Assembly (NCBI RefSeq): GCF_041346945.1
Contig: NZ_CP166850.1
Span: 6,990,501-7,054,500, forward strand
DNA from: Amycolatopsis sp. cg9
GTDB lineage: Bacteria > Actinomycetota > Actinomycetes > Mycobacteriales > Pseudonocardiaceae
DNA length: 64,000 nt
Reading direction: 5' to 3'
Under the pieces are notes generated by a model, which was not told where the DNA came from, ran no database searches, and saw only the letters and a program-made list of their open reading frames with translations. Positions 56,074 to 64,000 of the stretch are shown in pieces. Every line of letters starts with the position of its first letter. The stretch's first letter is position 1. The translations under genes and the position numbers were made by a program.

Positions 56074-56804
56074 GCGCCGCGATCACCTTCGCCACCACCC
56101 GCCGGATCCTCACCCAGCTGCGCCACGACCCGCGCACCGTCGCGCTCATCATCGGCGTGCCCAGCCTGCTGATGATCCTGCTGCGCTACGTGCTGAACTC
56201 CGAGCAGCGCTTCAGCGGGATCGCCCCGGCGCTGCTCGGCATCTTCCCGTTCACGATCATGTTCCTGCTCACCTCGATCACCACCCTGCGCGAACGCACT
56301 ACGGGGACGTTCGAACGCCTGATGACGCTGCCGATCGGCAAGCTCGACCTGCTCTTCGGCTACGCGCTGGCGTTCGGGCTGCTGGCCACCCTCCAGGTGC
56401 TGGTCGCCGCCGGGATCTCCCTGACCTGGCTCGGCCTCGACATCGCCGGGTCGGTCTGGACGTTGCTGCTCGTGGTCGTGCTGGACGCGCTCCTGGGCAC
56501 CGCGCTCGGGCTGTTCGTCAGCGCGTTCGCCCGCACGGAGTTCCAGGCGATCCAGTTCCTCCCGGTGTTCGTGCTGCCGCAGTTCCTGCTGTGCGGCCTG
56601 TTCGTCCCGCGCGACTCGATGGGCTGGCTGCTCACCGCGGTCTCCGACGTCCTGCCGCTGTCCTACGCGGTGGACGCCCTCACCCACGTGACCCGCTCGC
56701 CCACGATCGACGGCACCCTGGTCCGCAACGTGGCGATCATCGCGGGCTGCGCGATCGTGGCCCTGCTCCTGGGCGCGGCCACCCTGCGCCGCCGGACGCC
56801 CTGA
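56070..56804 (+). CDS. ABC-2-type export permease
   Basis: This 244-residue permease has six transmembrane helices and the ABC-2 features LRERTTGTFERLMTLPIG (cytosolic coupling helix) and QFLPVFVLPQFLLCGLFVPRDSMG with the conserved LCGxFxP segment. It pairs with the ATPase at 55348, coupled by ATGA overlap. A small hairpin follows the stop. Confidence 0.89.
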   Translation: MSAAITFATTRRILTQLRHDPRTVALIIGVPSLLMILLRYVLNSEQRFSGIAPALLGIFPFTIMFLLTSITTLRERTTGTFERLMTLPIGKLDLLFGYALAFGLLATLQVLVAAGISLTWLGLDIAGSVWTLLLVVVLDALLGTALGLFVSAFARTEFQAIQFLPVFVLPQFLLCGLFVPRDSMGWLLTAVSDVLPLSYAVDALTHVTRSPTIDGTLVRNVAIIAGCAIVALLLGAATLRRRTP

Positions 56805-56806
56805 AC

Positions 56807-56831
56807 CCCGGCGGAGCTGTCGCCCGCCGGG
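56807..56831. terminator. Short GC hairpin between convergent genes
   Basis: CCCGGCGG (56807-56814) pairs with CCGCCGGG (56824-56831) around a 9-base loop, 3 bp after the permease stop and 11 bp before the end of the leftward permease gene. Short but well placed. Confidence 0.5.
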
Positions 56832-56841
56832 ACCTCGCGCC

Positions 56842-57999
56842 TCAGGTGGTCAACGACCGCTGCAGCCGCAGCGACGCGAATCCCAGCAGCAGCACCGCGA
56901 ACGCGCCGAGCACCCCGAGCGGCGCCAGGATGTCGCCGAGGCCGCCGCCGCGGGCCAGCAGCGTCGTCCACGCGTCCACCGCCCAGGCGTGCGGGGTCAG
57001 GTGGCCCAGCTCGCGCACCGCGTCCGGCACGATCTCCAGCGGCCACATGCAGCCGCCGAGCATGCCGAACGCGACGCCGGTCGTCGGGCCGAGCGCCGAA
57101 GCCTGCTCCGGCGTGCGGAACAGGGTGCCGCCGAACATCCCGGCGCCGGTGCCCACGACCGCCCACACGACGGTCAGCACGGCGGCGGCGAGCGGGTTGC
57201 CCCAGCCCACCCCGAACAGCACCGCGCCGGCGGTGACGATCAGCGCCGACTGCAGCAGCGCGAGCGCGAGGTAGCAGAGCGACTCGCCGAGCACGATCTC
57301 CCGGGCGTGGACGGGCGCGGCCAGCACCCGGGTGTGGATGCCGAGCTGCCGCGTCTGCACCATCAGCGCCCCGGCGGCCAGCGAATTGACGAAGACGAAC
57401 AGCACGAGCATCGTCGGGGCGCTGGAGCCGAACCCGCCGGGCAGGGCCTCGCCGGTGCCGTTCACCACCTCGCCGCGCACCACCACCGGCGGCAGCGTGG
57501 CGTCGAGCGCGCGGGCGAGCGGCAGCCGCTCGGACAGGGTGCCGCCGGCCGCCACCGCGGCGAAGCCGGCCGCCTGGACCGCCGCCGCGTGCCGGGCGAC
57601 GCCGGCCGACACCGCCTGCCACGCGCCTTGCGCGGGCCCGGTCGTCGCCGCGACGAGCAGGGGGAGCTCGGCGGAGCGGCCGGCGGCGAGCGCGGCGTCG
57701 AACCCGGCGGGGACCAGCAGGACGGCGTCGACCTCGTTGCGCCGCAAGGCGTCACGGGCGGCTTCTTCGGTGGCGAACGTGCTCGCGCGCAGCCCTTCGG
57801 TGCGGCCCAAGGTCTCGACGAGCCCGGTGGCGAGCGGGCCCGGCGCGGCGGCGACACCGACCCGCGGGGTGGCCGGGCCACCGACGGTCGCGCCGATCAC
57901 CAGGATCACCACCAGCGGCAGCAGGACCATGAAGAACGCGGCGACGCGGTCGCGCAGCATCCGCTTGAGCGAGGCGGCCGCGATGGTGAGGACGGTCAT
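56842..57999 (-). CDS. ABC-2-type export permease (second half of a pair)
   Basis: This 385-residue permease has one N-terminal membrane helix (FFMVLLPLVVILVIGATVG), an extracytoplasmic domain of about 150 residues, and five C-terminal helices ending in LGFASLRLQRSLTT. The layout is that of YhgE/YhhJ-type exporters. Its ATG overlaps the stop of a similar permease gene (ATGA), and an ATPase gene lies further upstream, so the three form one export system. Confidence 0.86.
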   Translation of the reverse strand: MTVLTIAAASLKRMLRDRVAAFFMVLLPLVVILVIGATVGGPATPRVGVAAAPGPLATGLVETLGRTEGLRASTFATEEAARDALRRNEVDAVLLVPAGFDAALAAGRSAELPLLVAATTGPAQGAWQAVSAGVARHAAAVQAAGFAAVAAGGTLSERLPLARALDATLPPVVVRGEVVNGTGEALPGGFGSSAPTMLVLFVFVNSLAAGALMVQTRQLGIHTRVLAAPVHAREIVLGESLCYLALALLQSALIVTAGAVLFGVGWGNPLAAAVLTVVWAVVGTGAGMFGGTLFRTPEQASALGPTTGVAFGMLGGCMWPLEIVPDAVRELGHLTPHAWAVDAWTTLLARGGGLGDILAPLGVLGAFAVLLLGFASLRLQRSLTT

Positions 58000-59144
58000 C
58001 CGCGCACCGCCCGGCGGTGGAGGACGCCGGCCGCGGTGGCCAGCACCGCGCAGAACGCCAGGATCGCCAGCACGGGCACCACGACCGCGCCCGCGCCGGC
58101 GCCCCCGGCCAGGTCGGTGAAGGCGCGCAACGCCCACCCGTTCGGGGTGGCCAGCGCCACCCGGCGCAGGAACTCCGGCGCCGTGCCCAGCGACACGAAG
58201 TTCCCGCCGACGAGCACCAGCCCGAACGCGAGGATCGCGGAGAGCTCGTCGGCCTGGCGCTCGGTGCGGGACACCGCGATCACGAACGCGGTCAGGCACA
58301 CCACGCTCAGCGCGACGGCGGCGACGAGCACGGCCACCGCGACCGGCGGTCCCCAGTCGGCGCCGAACACCAGTGAGGTGACCGCGCAGACCGTGCCCAG
58401 GCTGGCGGCGCTGTAGCCGAAGGTCGCGAGTGACTTGCCGGCGAGCACCGTGAACGGGCCCACCGGCGCGACGGCGATGCGGTCGAGGGTGCCGTCCCGC
58501 TGTTCGAGGAAGTACCCGCGGGCCCCGAACCCGATGGCGAAGAGCACGAAGAACAGCCCCATGGCCGGCCCGTAGTACTCGACCCCGCTGATCGACCGGG
58601 TCCCGGCGGCCCGGCGGATCACCTGCTCGGGCAGGCGCAGCGCCGCCGCCCGGGCGGCGAGGTCGCCGGGCGGCGCGCCCGCGGCGGCCGCGGTCGCGAC
58701 CGCGAGCCGGCCGGCGGCCAGCCGGGCGGCGAACGCCTCGGCGACCGAACGGGTGACCTGCCCGGCCAGCGGACTGTCCACAGTGGTCAAGACGGTGACC
58801 GGGCGGCCCCCGGCCGCGGCGGAGAACCCGGCCGGGATCACCACGGCCGCGCCGAGTTCGCCGCGGTCGACCCGGCCCCGGGCGTCGGAAGCGCCGGTGA
58901 CCGGCTTGACGGTGAGCACCGTGCCCACTTCCGGGCCGGCCAGGAGCGCGGTCAAGGCGCTCGCGAGCGCCCCGTGGTCCTCGTCCACCACCGCGATGTC
59001 GGCGTGGAACGCTTCCGTGCCACCGAAGGCGAAGCTGATCAGCCCGGCGATCGCGACCGGGGCCAGGAAACCCAGCGCCCAGGCGGACCGGTCGCGCGCC
59101 CGCTGGCGCAGGTCCTTGGCGGCGATGACGAAGGCGGCCCGCAC
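57996..59144 (-). CDS. ABC-2-type export permease (first half of a pair)
   Basis: This 382-residue permease has the same plan as its neighbour: one N-terminal helix, a large external domain (with DSPLAGQVTRSVAEAFAARL), and five C-terminal helices including GFGARGYFLEQRDGTLDRIAVAPVG, the usual cytosolic loop. The GTG start at 59144 is 2 bp past the ATPase stop. The two permeases are diverged paralogues that probably form a heterodimer. Confidence 0.84.
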   Translation of the reverse strand: MRAAFVIAAKDLRQRARDRSAWALGFLAPVAIAGLISFAFGGTEAFHADIAVVDEDHGALASALTALLAGPEVGTVLTVKPVTGASDARGRVDRGELGAAVVIPAGFSAAAGGRPVTVLTTVDSPLAGQVTRSVAEAFAARLAAGRLAVATAAAAGAPPGDLAARAAALRLPEQVIRRAAGTRSISGVEYYGPAMGLFFVLFAIGFGARGYFLEQRDGTLDRIAVAPVGPFTVLAGKSLATFGYSAASLGTVCAVTSLVFGADWGPPVAVAVLVAAVALSVVCLTAFVIAVSRTERQADELSAILAFGLVLVGGNFVSLGTAPEFLRRVALATPNGWALRAFTDLAGGAGAGAVVVPVLAILAFCAVLATAAGVLHRRAVRG

Positions 59145-59146
59145 GG

Positions 59147-60122
59147 TCAGTCCCGCAGGGCGGTGCCGGTGAGGTGCAGGAACACCGCTTCGAGGTCCGG
59201 CTCGGTCACTTCGGCGGAGCGGATGCCGGCCCCGGCGCGTTCGGCGGCCGCCAGCACCGCGGGCAGCAGCCTGCCGCCGTCCGGCCCGACCAGGTGGACC
59301 TCGGTCCCGGTGACGTCGGCGCGCTCGACCCCGGGCAGCTCCCGGCACAGCGCCGCGAACGCGGCGAGGTCGCCGGCCGCGGAGAGGGTGATCCGGTCCC
59401 GTTCGCCGAGCCGGGCCACCAGCTCGCGGCGGGTGCCTTCCGCGATCAGCCTGCCGCGGTCGACGATCCCGACCCGGTCGCAGAGCCGCTCGGCCTCCGT
59501 CATGTCGTGCGTGGTGTACAGCACCGCCATCCCGGCGGAGCCGAACCGCCGCACGCTCTCCATGATCGCGTGGCGGCTCTGCGGGTCGACGCCCACGGTC
59601 GGCTCGTCGAGCACCAGCAGGGTCGGGCGGTGCAGCAGGCCGGCGCCGATGTTGAGCCGCCGCCGCATCCCCCCCGGAGAACGACTGGACCTTGTCCCGC
59701 GCGCGGCCGGTGAGCCCGATCAGGTCCAGGACCTCGTCGACGCGCTCGCGCAGGAGCCGGCCCCGCAACCGGTACAGCCGGCCGAAGAAGGCGAGGTTCT
59801 CGCGCGCGGTCAGATCCGGGTACAGCGCGACTTCTTGCGGCACGTAGCCGATCCGGCCCCGCCCCGCGGTCGAGGCCGGGCTCACCGGGATCCCGCCGAC
59901 CAGCACCCGGCCGGCGTCCGGCCGCAGCAGGCCGCAGACGAGGCGGATGGTGGTGGTCTTGCCCGCGCCGTTCGGGCCGAGCAGTCCGTAGGTCTCCCCG
60001 GCCGCGACGGTGAACGCCACGTCGTCGACCGCGACCCGGTCGCCGAACCGCTTGCCCAGCCCGGTCACGGCCAGCACGTCGGCGGTCGCGGCGCGGAGCG
60101 GGGGCGGTGCCTGCTGCGTCAT
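59147..60122 (-). pseudogene. ABC transporter ATPase with frameshift in a G7 run
   Basis: The N-terminal part, from ATG 60122, has Walker [11 protein letters not shown] and the Q-loop region IGYVPQEVALYPDLT up to KVQSFSGG. The C-terminal part, in another frame from 59668, continues MRRRLNIGAGLL, Walker B LLVLDEPTVGVD and H-loop TTHDMTE. The two join perfectly (FSGGMRRRL) if one G is removed from the seven-base G run at 59669-59675 (C on the plus strand). All motifs are otherwise intact. So this is a very recent frameshift, a phase-variable tract, or a sequence error. It should be read as the ATPase of the permeases at 57996 and 56842. Confidence 0.8.
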
Positions 60123-60157
60123 CGGCCCAGCATCGGCGGGCGGGCCGCGCCCCGGCA

Positions 60158-60193
60158 GGGTCCAAGGTCCGCGGGGCCGGGGACCGACGGACC
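60158..60193. promoter_or_regulatory. Tandem DosR/OsdR-type boxes, divergent promoter
   Basis: GGGTCCAAGGTCCGC (60158-60172) and GGGGACCGACGGACCT (60178-60193) are centred about 21 bp apart, between the leftward ABC ATPase (60122) and the rightward MFS gene (60252). Confidence 0.52.
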
Positions 60194-60251
60194 TGGTGGC
60201 CCGGTGGGGCGCGGCCGAGACTCGGCCCGGACGCGCGAAGGAGGTGCCGCC

Positions 60252-61637
60252 GTGCCGGAGCCCGGCAGCCGTGCCAGCGTGTCCGCGGTCCTGCGGATCC
60301 GGCCGTTCCGGCGGCTGTGGCTGGTCCTCGCGGTCTCTTCGGTCGGGGACTGGCTGGGCTTGCTCGCGACGTCCGCCTTCGCCGCCGGCCGGTTCAGCAG
60401 CCCCGTCGCCCAGGGCGCGGCCTTCGGCGGGGTGATCGCCGTGCGGCTGCTGCCCGCGCTGGTGCTCGGCCCGCTGGCCGGGGTCCTGGTGGACCGGTTC
60501 GACCGGCGCCGCACCATGATCGTCTGCGACGTCCTGAGGTTCGCGCTCTTCGCCTCGATCCCGGCCGTCGGGCTGGTGAGCGGGCCGGGCCCGGCGGTCG
60601 GCTGGGCCGCGGCCGCGACGTTCCTGATCGAGGCCCTCGCCATGGTGTGGTCGCCGGCGCGGGACGCCGCGGTGCCCAACCTGGTCCCGCGCGCGCACCT
60701 GGAGGCGGCCAACCGGTTGTCCCTGGCGACCACCTACGGCGTCACACCGGTGGTGGCGGCGCTGGTCATGGCGGGACTGGGCGGCCTGGCGCACCTCGCG
60801 GACCCGGTCACCGTCGCGCTGTACCTGAACGCGCTCACGTTCCTGGTGAACGCCGGCGTCCTCGCCACGGCGGTCCCGGAACTGAGCGGACGTCCCCACC
60901 CGGCCGCCCATCCCGGGATCCGGCGCGAGCTCGGCGAAGCGTGGCGGTTCGTCCTGCGGACCGCCTTCGTCCGCGGGCTGGTCGCGGGCATCCTCGTCGC
61001 CTTCGGCGGGGCCGGCGTCGTGATCGGTGCCATCCAGCGGTTCGCCGCGTCCGTCCATGGCGGCGGCGCCGCGTTCCCGCTCCTGTTCGCGGCGTTGTTC
61101 GCCGGGATGGCCCTCGGCGTCGCCGCCGGTCCCGCGCTGGCGCACGTCCTCCCGCACCGGCGCTGGTTCGCGGTGGCCCTCGTGGTCGCCGGCGGCTCGG
61201 TCGCGCTGCTGGCGCTGGCCCCGGACCCGGTGACGGCGGCGGCCGCGTGCGTGGGCACCGGAGCCGGCGCCGGGCTGGCCTTCCTGGTGGGCTGGACGCT
61301 GCTGGGTGGCGAGGTCGGCGACGACATCCGGGGCCGGGTGTTCGCGTTCGTCGAGGCGGGCGGCCGGATCGCGCTGCTCGTGGCGATCGCCGTCTCGAGC
61401 GTTCTCTCGGGACTCGGGGACCCGGTGCGCGGTGTCCCGGCCATCCGGTTCGTGCTGCTCGGCGCCGGGGCCGCCGTCCTGCTCGCCGGGTGGGCCGGGC
61501 TGCGGCCAGGTGACGAAAGTCCTCCGGCCCGAGGACGAACGACGACATCCCGGGACGCCCGCGGAACCGTAGCGTCGGGACGCGGCGCGAAACGCCACCG
61601 GCGTTGCCGCTGTGCGACGCGGACCGATGGAGCGTGA
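60252..61637 (+). CDS. MFS transporter
   Basis: This 461-residue membrane protein has about twelve helices and the MFS loop motif GVLVDRFDRRR after the second helix, as in the macrolide-efflux-like (MefA) branch. It opens RIRPFRRLWLVLAVSSVGDWLG. The final 45 residues are hydrophilic, basic and probably not conserved, and they overlap boxes for the next gene. GAAGGAGGT precedes the GTG at 60252. The substrate is unknown. Confidence 0.85.
   Translation: MPEPGSRASVSAVLRIRPFRRLWLVLAVSSVGDWLGLLATSAFAAGRFSSPVAQGAAFGGVIAVRLLPALVLGPLAGVLVDRFDRRRTMIVCDVLRFALFASIPAVGLVSGPGPAVGWAAAATFLIEALAMVWSPARDAAVPNLVPRAHLEAANRLSLATTYGVTPVVAALVMAGLGGLAHLADPVTVALYLNALTFLVNAGVLATAVPELSGRPHPAAHPGIRRELGEAWRFVLRTAFVRGLVAGILVAFGGAGVVIGAIQRFAASVHGGGAAFPLLFAALFAGMALGVAAGPALAHVLPHRRWFAVALVVAGGSVALLALAPDPVTAAAACVGTGAGAGLAFLVGWTLLGGEVGDDIRGRVFAFVEAGGRIALLVAIAVSSVLSGLGDPVRGVPAIRFVLLGAGAAVLLAGWAGLRPGDESPPARGRTTTSRDARGTVASGRGAKRHRRCRCATRTDGA
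61510..61546. promoter_or_regulatory. Possible DosR/OsdR-type boxes inside the MFS gene 3' end
   Basis: GTGACGAAAGTCCTCC (61510-61525) and a weaker GAGGACGAACGACGAC (61531-61546) lie 100-135 bp upstream of the DUF6292-like gene, within poorly conserved MFS tail codons. The second keeps one half-site only. Confidence 0.42.
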
Positions 61638-61645
61638 TTCCCCTG

Positions 61646-62095
61646 GTGACCGATATCGACCGTGAATACGGGTTGCTGTGCGGACTGACCGGCTACCTGG
61701 CGGAGGTGAGCGCCGCTGTCGGCGTGGGGGCGGAGTCCTGCACGGTGGACGTCGACGCTCCCGTGTCGGCCTACATCGCGCTGGACGCGCGGCTGGGCCG
61801 TTGTCCCGACCGCGACACGGCGCTGCTGTGGGACGAGCGGTACGGCTGGTCGCTGGCGATGGAGACGCGGTCCGGCGAGGACCTGCTGGTGCTCGCCTAC
61901 CTCGGGCGCGAGCTGGTACCCCGGCCCGCCCGGGTCCGCGATTTCGTGGCCGCCATCCGGTCGCACGGCGGCCCGGTGACCGCGCCGGTACCGCCGGACC
62001 TCGGGAGCGCCTCGGCCGATGTGCCGTCCCTGCTGACGCGGTACCGCCGGGACTCCTGGACCGCCGGCGGGTCGTTCCTGCCTCCGGTGGGCTGA
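61646..62095 (+). CDS. DUF6292-like small protein
   Basis: This protein of about 149 residues contains YGLLCGLTGYLAEVSAAVG, then YIALDARLGRCPDRDTALLWDERYGWSLAMET and FVAAIRSHG. The pattern resembles the DUF6292 family, common and often multi-copy in Pseudonocardiales. Function unknown. The start is uncertain: GTG 61646 is chosen, with GGAG 13 bp upstream; GTG 61634 and TTG 61604 are in frame. It overlaps no neighbour and is convergent with the GalT-like gene. Confidence 0.65.
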   Translation: MTDIDREYGLLCGLTGYLAEVSAAVGVGAESCTVDVDAPVSAYIALDARLGRCPDRDTALLWDERYGWSLAMETRSGEDLLVLAYLGRELVPRPARVRDFVAAIRSHGGPVTAPVPPDLGSASADVPSLLTRYRRDSWTAGGSFLPPVG

Positions 62096-62145
62096 CCGGA
62101 ACGTCCACGCTGGCGGGAGCGCGCCGGACCGCACCGCGGGAGGGG

Positions 62146-63111
62146 CTACCGCGCCGATCCCGGCCCGGCCGGCCCCCGCCGGCCCGAAGCGTGCGTGCCG
62201 AGGACGGTGCGGAGGCGGCCGGCGGCGTGTTCCGGCGTCACGGTCGTCACCGGGACCCCGGTCGCGAGCTCGAGCCCGGCGGGGATCTCCAGCCGGGGGA
62301 CCAGCTGGAGCGACCAGGCGAGGAACGGCGCGGTCTCGTAGCCCGCCGGCGCCGTCCGCACGACGATGTTGTAGGCCGGATCGTCCAGCTCGGCGCGCAG
62401 CGCGGCCGAAACCGCACGCAGGCAGCGCGCCGCGGCGTGGACCTCCCCGGCGGGAGCGGTGGCGAAGTCGGGCCGGGCGGTGCGGGGCACGATCCGGACC
62501 TCGTAGGCGGCGATCGGCGCGAACGGGGCGTAGGCGACCACGTCGTCGTCGGCGAACACGATCCGCTTCCCGTCGCTCAGCGCCGCTTCGAGCAGCTCGT
62601 CGGCGAGCCGGCGGCCGTGGCCGGCGTGGTGCGCGCGGGCGGTGTCCAGCTCGCGGCGGGTGGCCGCGGACAGCACCGGCAGGCCCGCCACCTGCGAATG
62701 CGGGTGGGCCAGGGAGATCCCGGCCGCGTGGCCGTGGTTGCGGAACACGACGACCTGGGCGGCCGAGGGGCGCAGCGCGCGGTGCCGGTGCTGCCAGGCA
62801 CCGAGCACGTCGGCCGCTTCCCGGTCGGTCCCGGTGGCCAGGTCCCAGTCGTGCCGCGGGGACTCGATGACGATCTCGTGCCGGTCCGAGAGCGCGTAGC
62901 GGTTCGGGACCGCGCGCACCCGCCAGCCGGTCTCCCCGCCGGCCAGCCGCCACGTCTCGGGTGGGGTGTCTTCGGCCGGTCCGGGGCAGAACGGGCACGT
63001 GGCTCCGGCCGCGCTGTGGGGGCGGCTCCGGCGGCCGGGGGCGAGGACGGTCCAGTCCTCGCTCTCGGCGTTCCAGCGCAGCTCCCCGCCGTGCCAGGGC
63101 CGGGCCTTCAC
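62146..63111 (-). CDS. Galactose-1-phosphate uridylyltransferase-like protein
   Basis: This protein of about 321 residues is of the HIT-superfamily GalT type. The nucleotidyl-transfer motif HPHSQ is present ([11 protein letters not shown]), and zinc ligands are likely in CPFCPG near the N-terminus. [22 protein letters not shown] and [10 protein letters not shown] are also family blocks. GTG 63111 is chosen because it overlaps the upstream stop (GTGA); ATG 63141 is an alternative. Together with the glycosyltransferase upstream, it points to sugar-nucleotide or storage-sugar metabolism rather than plain galactose use. Confidence 0.82.
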   Translation of the reverse strand: MKARPWHGGELRWNAESEDWTVLAPGRRSRPHSAAGATCPFCPGPAEDTPPETWRLAGGETGWRVRAVPNRYALSDRHEIVIESPRHDWDLATGTDREAADVLGAWQHRHRALRPSAAQVVVFRNHGHAAGISLAHPHSQVAGLPVLSAATRRELDTARAHHAGHGRRLADELLEAALSDGKRIVFADDDVVAYAPFAPIAAYEVRIVPRTARPDFATAPAGEVHAAARCLRAVSAALRAELDDPAYNIVVRTAPAGYETAPFLAWSLQLVPRLEIPAGLELATGVPVTTVTPEHAAGRLRTVLGTHASGRRGPAGPGSAR

Positions 63112-64000
63112 GACTGGTCCCGCAGGAACGCCGTCCGGCATTGGCGTGAGCAGAAGCGGTAGCGGTGACCGTCCCGCACCTCCGTCGGCGTTCCGGGACC
63201 GGGCGGGGTCGTGAGGCCGCAGACGGGGTCGCGGTGGTCGGAGCGGGTCATCAGCGCACCGGGCGGGTCGCCGTGCGCGAGACCGTCCAGCAGCGTCAGC
63301 TCGTCGAGCAGGAGCCGGGGGAGGAGGAAGTGCCGGCGGACGCGCTCGCGGCCGGCCGCGGCCAGCGCCGCCGACCGCCCAGGATCGCGCAGCAGGTCCA
63401 GGAGCGATTGCGCGCACCCGGCGGTGGAATCGACCAGGATCCCGCCCGCGTCGTCGGCGACCTGCAGCGGGATGCCGCCGGTCCGTCCGGCGACGACCGG
63501 GGTGCCCTTCCACAGCGCCTCGGACACGACGAGCCCGAACCCCTCCCGGATGGACTTCTGGATCATCACCGAGGAGAACCGCTGGAAGGCGTTGACCTCG
63601 ACGTTGCCGACGCCGGTCAGGTTGGTGAAGACGTGGATGTCCGGGTCCGTGCGGCTGGCTTCGCCGATCCGGCGGTAGACGTCCCACCCTTCGGGGTCGT
63701 CGAGCGCCATGGACCCGACCAGGGCCAGCTGGAGGCCGGGCACTTCGGGCCGCACCAGCCGGAACGCCTCGATCACGCCCAGCGGGTCCTTCCACGGGTC
63801 GAAGCGGGACACCTGAGTGACGAGCGGGCGGTCGGGCTCGATGCCGATCCAGTTGAGCACGGCGTGCGCGGTCCGGTCGTCCAGCGACATGTTCTTGGGG
63901 CTGAGCGGGTCGATCGCCGGGCTGATGATGTCGGCCCGGCCGGGGGACAGGCTCGGCGGCACGAAGCCGGCCATGGTGAACACGGTCGCGTCGTAGCCTT
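63108..64000 (-). CDS. GT4 glycosyltransferase (trehalose synthase-like) with C-terminal YHS domain, partial
   Basis: The visible 296 residues lack the N-terminal domain, which lies past the window end. The GT-B C-terminal half has [48 protein letters not shown] and GGIPLQV, matching the TreT/trehalose phosphorylase-type GT4 group. The last 40 residues form a separate module: [11 protein letters not shown], then [15 protein letters not shown], the YHS pattern with three Cys that could bind a metal. This fusion is unusual. It overlaps the GalT-like gene by GTGA, so the two are coupled. Confidence 0.8.
   Translation of the reverse strand, partial: GYDATVFTMAGFVPPSLSPGRADIISPAIDPLSPKNMSLDDRTAHAVLNWIGIEPDRPLVTQVSRFDPWKDPLGVIEAFRLVRPEVPGLQLALVGSMALDDPEGWDVYRRIGEASRTDPDIHVFTNLTGVGNVEVNAFQRFSSVMIQKSIREGFGLVVSEALWKGTPVVAGRTGGIPLQVADDAGGILVDSTAGCAQSLLDLLRDPGRSAALAAAGRERVRRHFLLPRLLLDELTLLDGLAHGDPPGALMTRSDHRDPVCGLTTPPGPGTPTEVRDGHRYRFCSRQCRTAFLRDQS

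Overview
This window is very GC-rich actinobacterial DNA with many GTG starts and many start/stop overlaps of the ATGA and GTGA kind. Gene content and the 21-bp-arm hairpin at 4621-4673 suggest a Pseudonocardiales organism such as Amycolatopsis; this is an inference. No rRNA, tRNA, phage, IS element or CRISPR array was seen. Almost every gene belongs to a family known from the hypoxia/dormancy regulon of mycobacteria (DosR/DevR) or streptomycetes (OsdR). About 20 promoter regions carry one to three copies of a short palindrome of the form GGGnCTTTCGGnCCC or its complement, close to the DosR box. When several copies occur, their centres are usually 20-22 bp apart. The window reads as one large anaerobic/dormancy island.

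Layout. 1-4.6 kb: CorA-type channel (partial), a zinc-ribbon protein, an Acg-type nitroreductase, and a P1B-type ATPase fused to a C-terminal hemerythrin domain. 4.7-7.6 kb: a site-2 protease with CBS domains, a class 2 polyphosphate kinase, and two hypotheticals. 7.7-19.4 kb: a long rightward series with three tandem Usp proteins, two CBS-BON proteins, a flavodoxin, DUF4389 and DUF1918 proteins, a CHAD protein, phosphoketolase, a PiT phosphate transporter and a PhoU-like partner. 19.5-25.2 kb: a DosS-like haem-GAF sensor whose ATPase half looks degenerate, an Hsp20, a receiver-like small protein and a P2-type ATPase. 25.2-26 kb: a lower-GC, frameshifted DUF3800 remnant.

26-41 kb: single Usp, nitroreductase, PEP synthase, an ABC exporter, a metallo-beta-lactamase/beta-CASP homologue that has lost its metal ligands, a DinB-like protein, a third nitroreductase, CBS, CBS-BON and Usp proteins, an Rv1733c-like membrane protein and an SQR-like flavoprotein. 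41-48.7 kb: GAPDH divergent from a group 3b-like NiFe hydrogenase operon (hyhB, a cNMP-binding protein, hyhG, hyhS, hyhL, protease), then a Usp and an orphan sugar-type ABC ATPase. 48.7-55.2 kb: two wax-ester synthase/diacylglycerol acyltransferases, a lipoprotein, a SHOCT protein, a fourth nitroreductase and an Rv2004c-like kinase. 55.3-64 kb: two ABC-2 export systems (one ATPase frameshifted in a G7 run), an MFS permease, a DUF6292-like protein, a GalT-like protein and a glycosyltransferase with a C-terminal YHS domain, cut by the window end.

How the parts fit (inference): low oxygen or NO would be read by a haem-GAF sensor and a DosR-type regulator encoded elsewhere. The genes then cover redox disposal (hydrogenase, nitroreductases, SQR), metal supply (Ni/Fe-type ATPase), carbon rerouting (phosphoketolase, PEP synthase, GAPDH), storage lipid (two acyltransferases), phosphate and polyphosphate handling (PPK2, CHAD, PiT, PhoU-like), and energy sensing (Usp and CBS proteins). 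No DosR-type LuxR regulator and no hydrogenase maturation genes hypA-F lie in the window.
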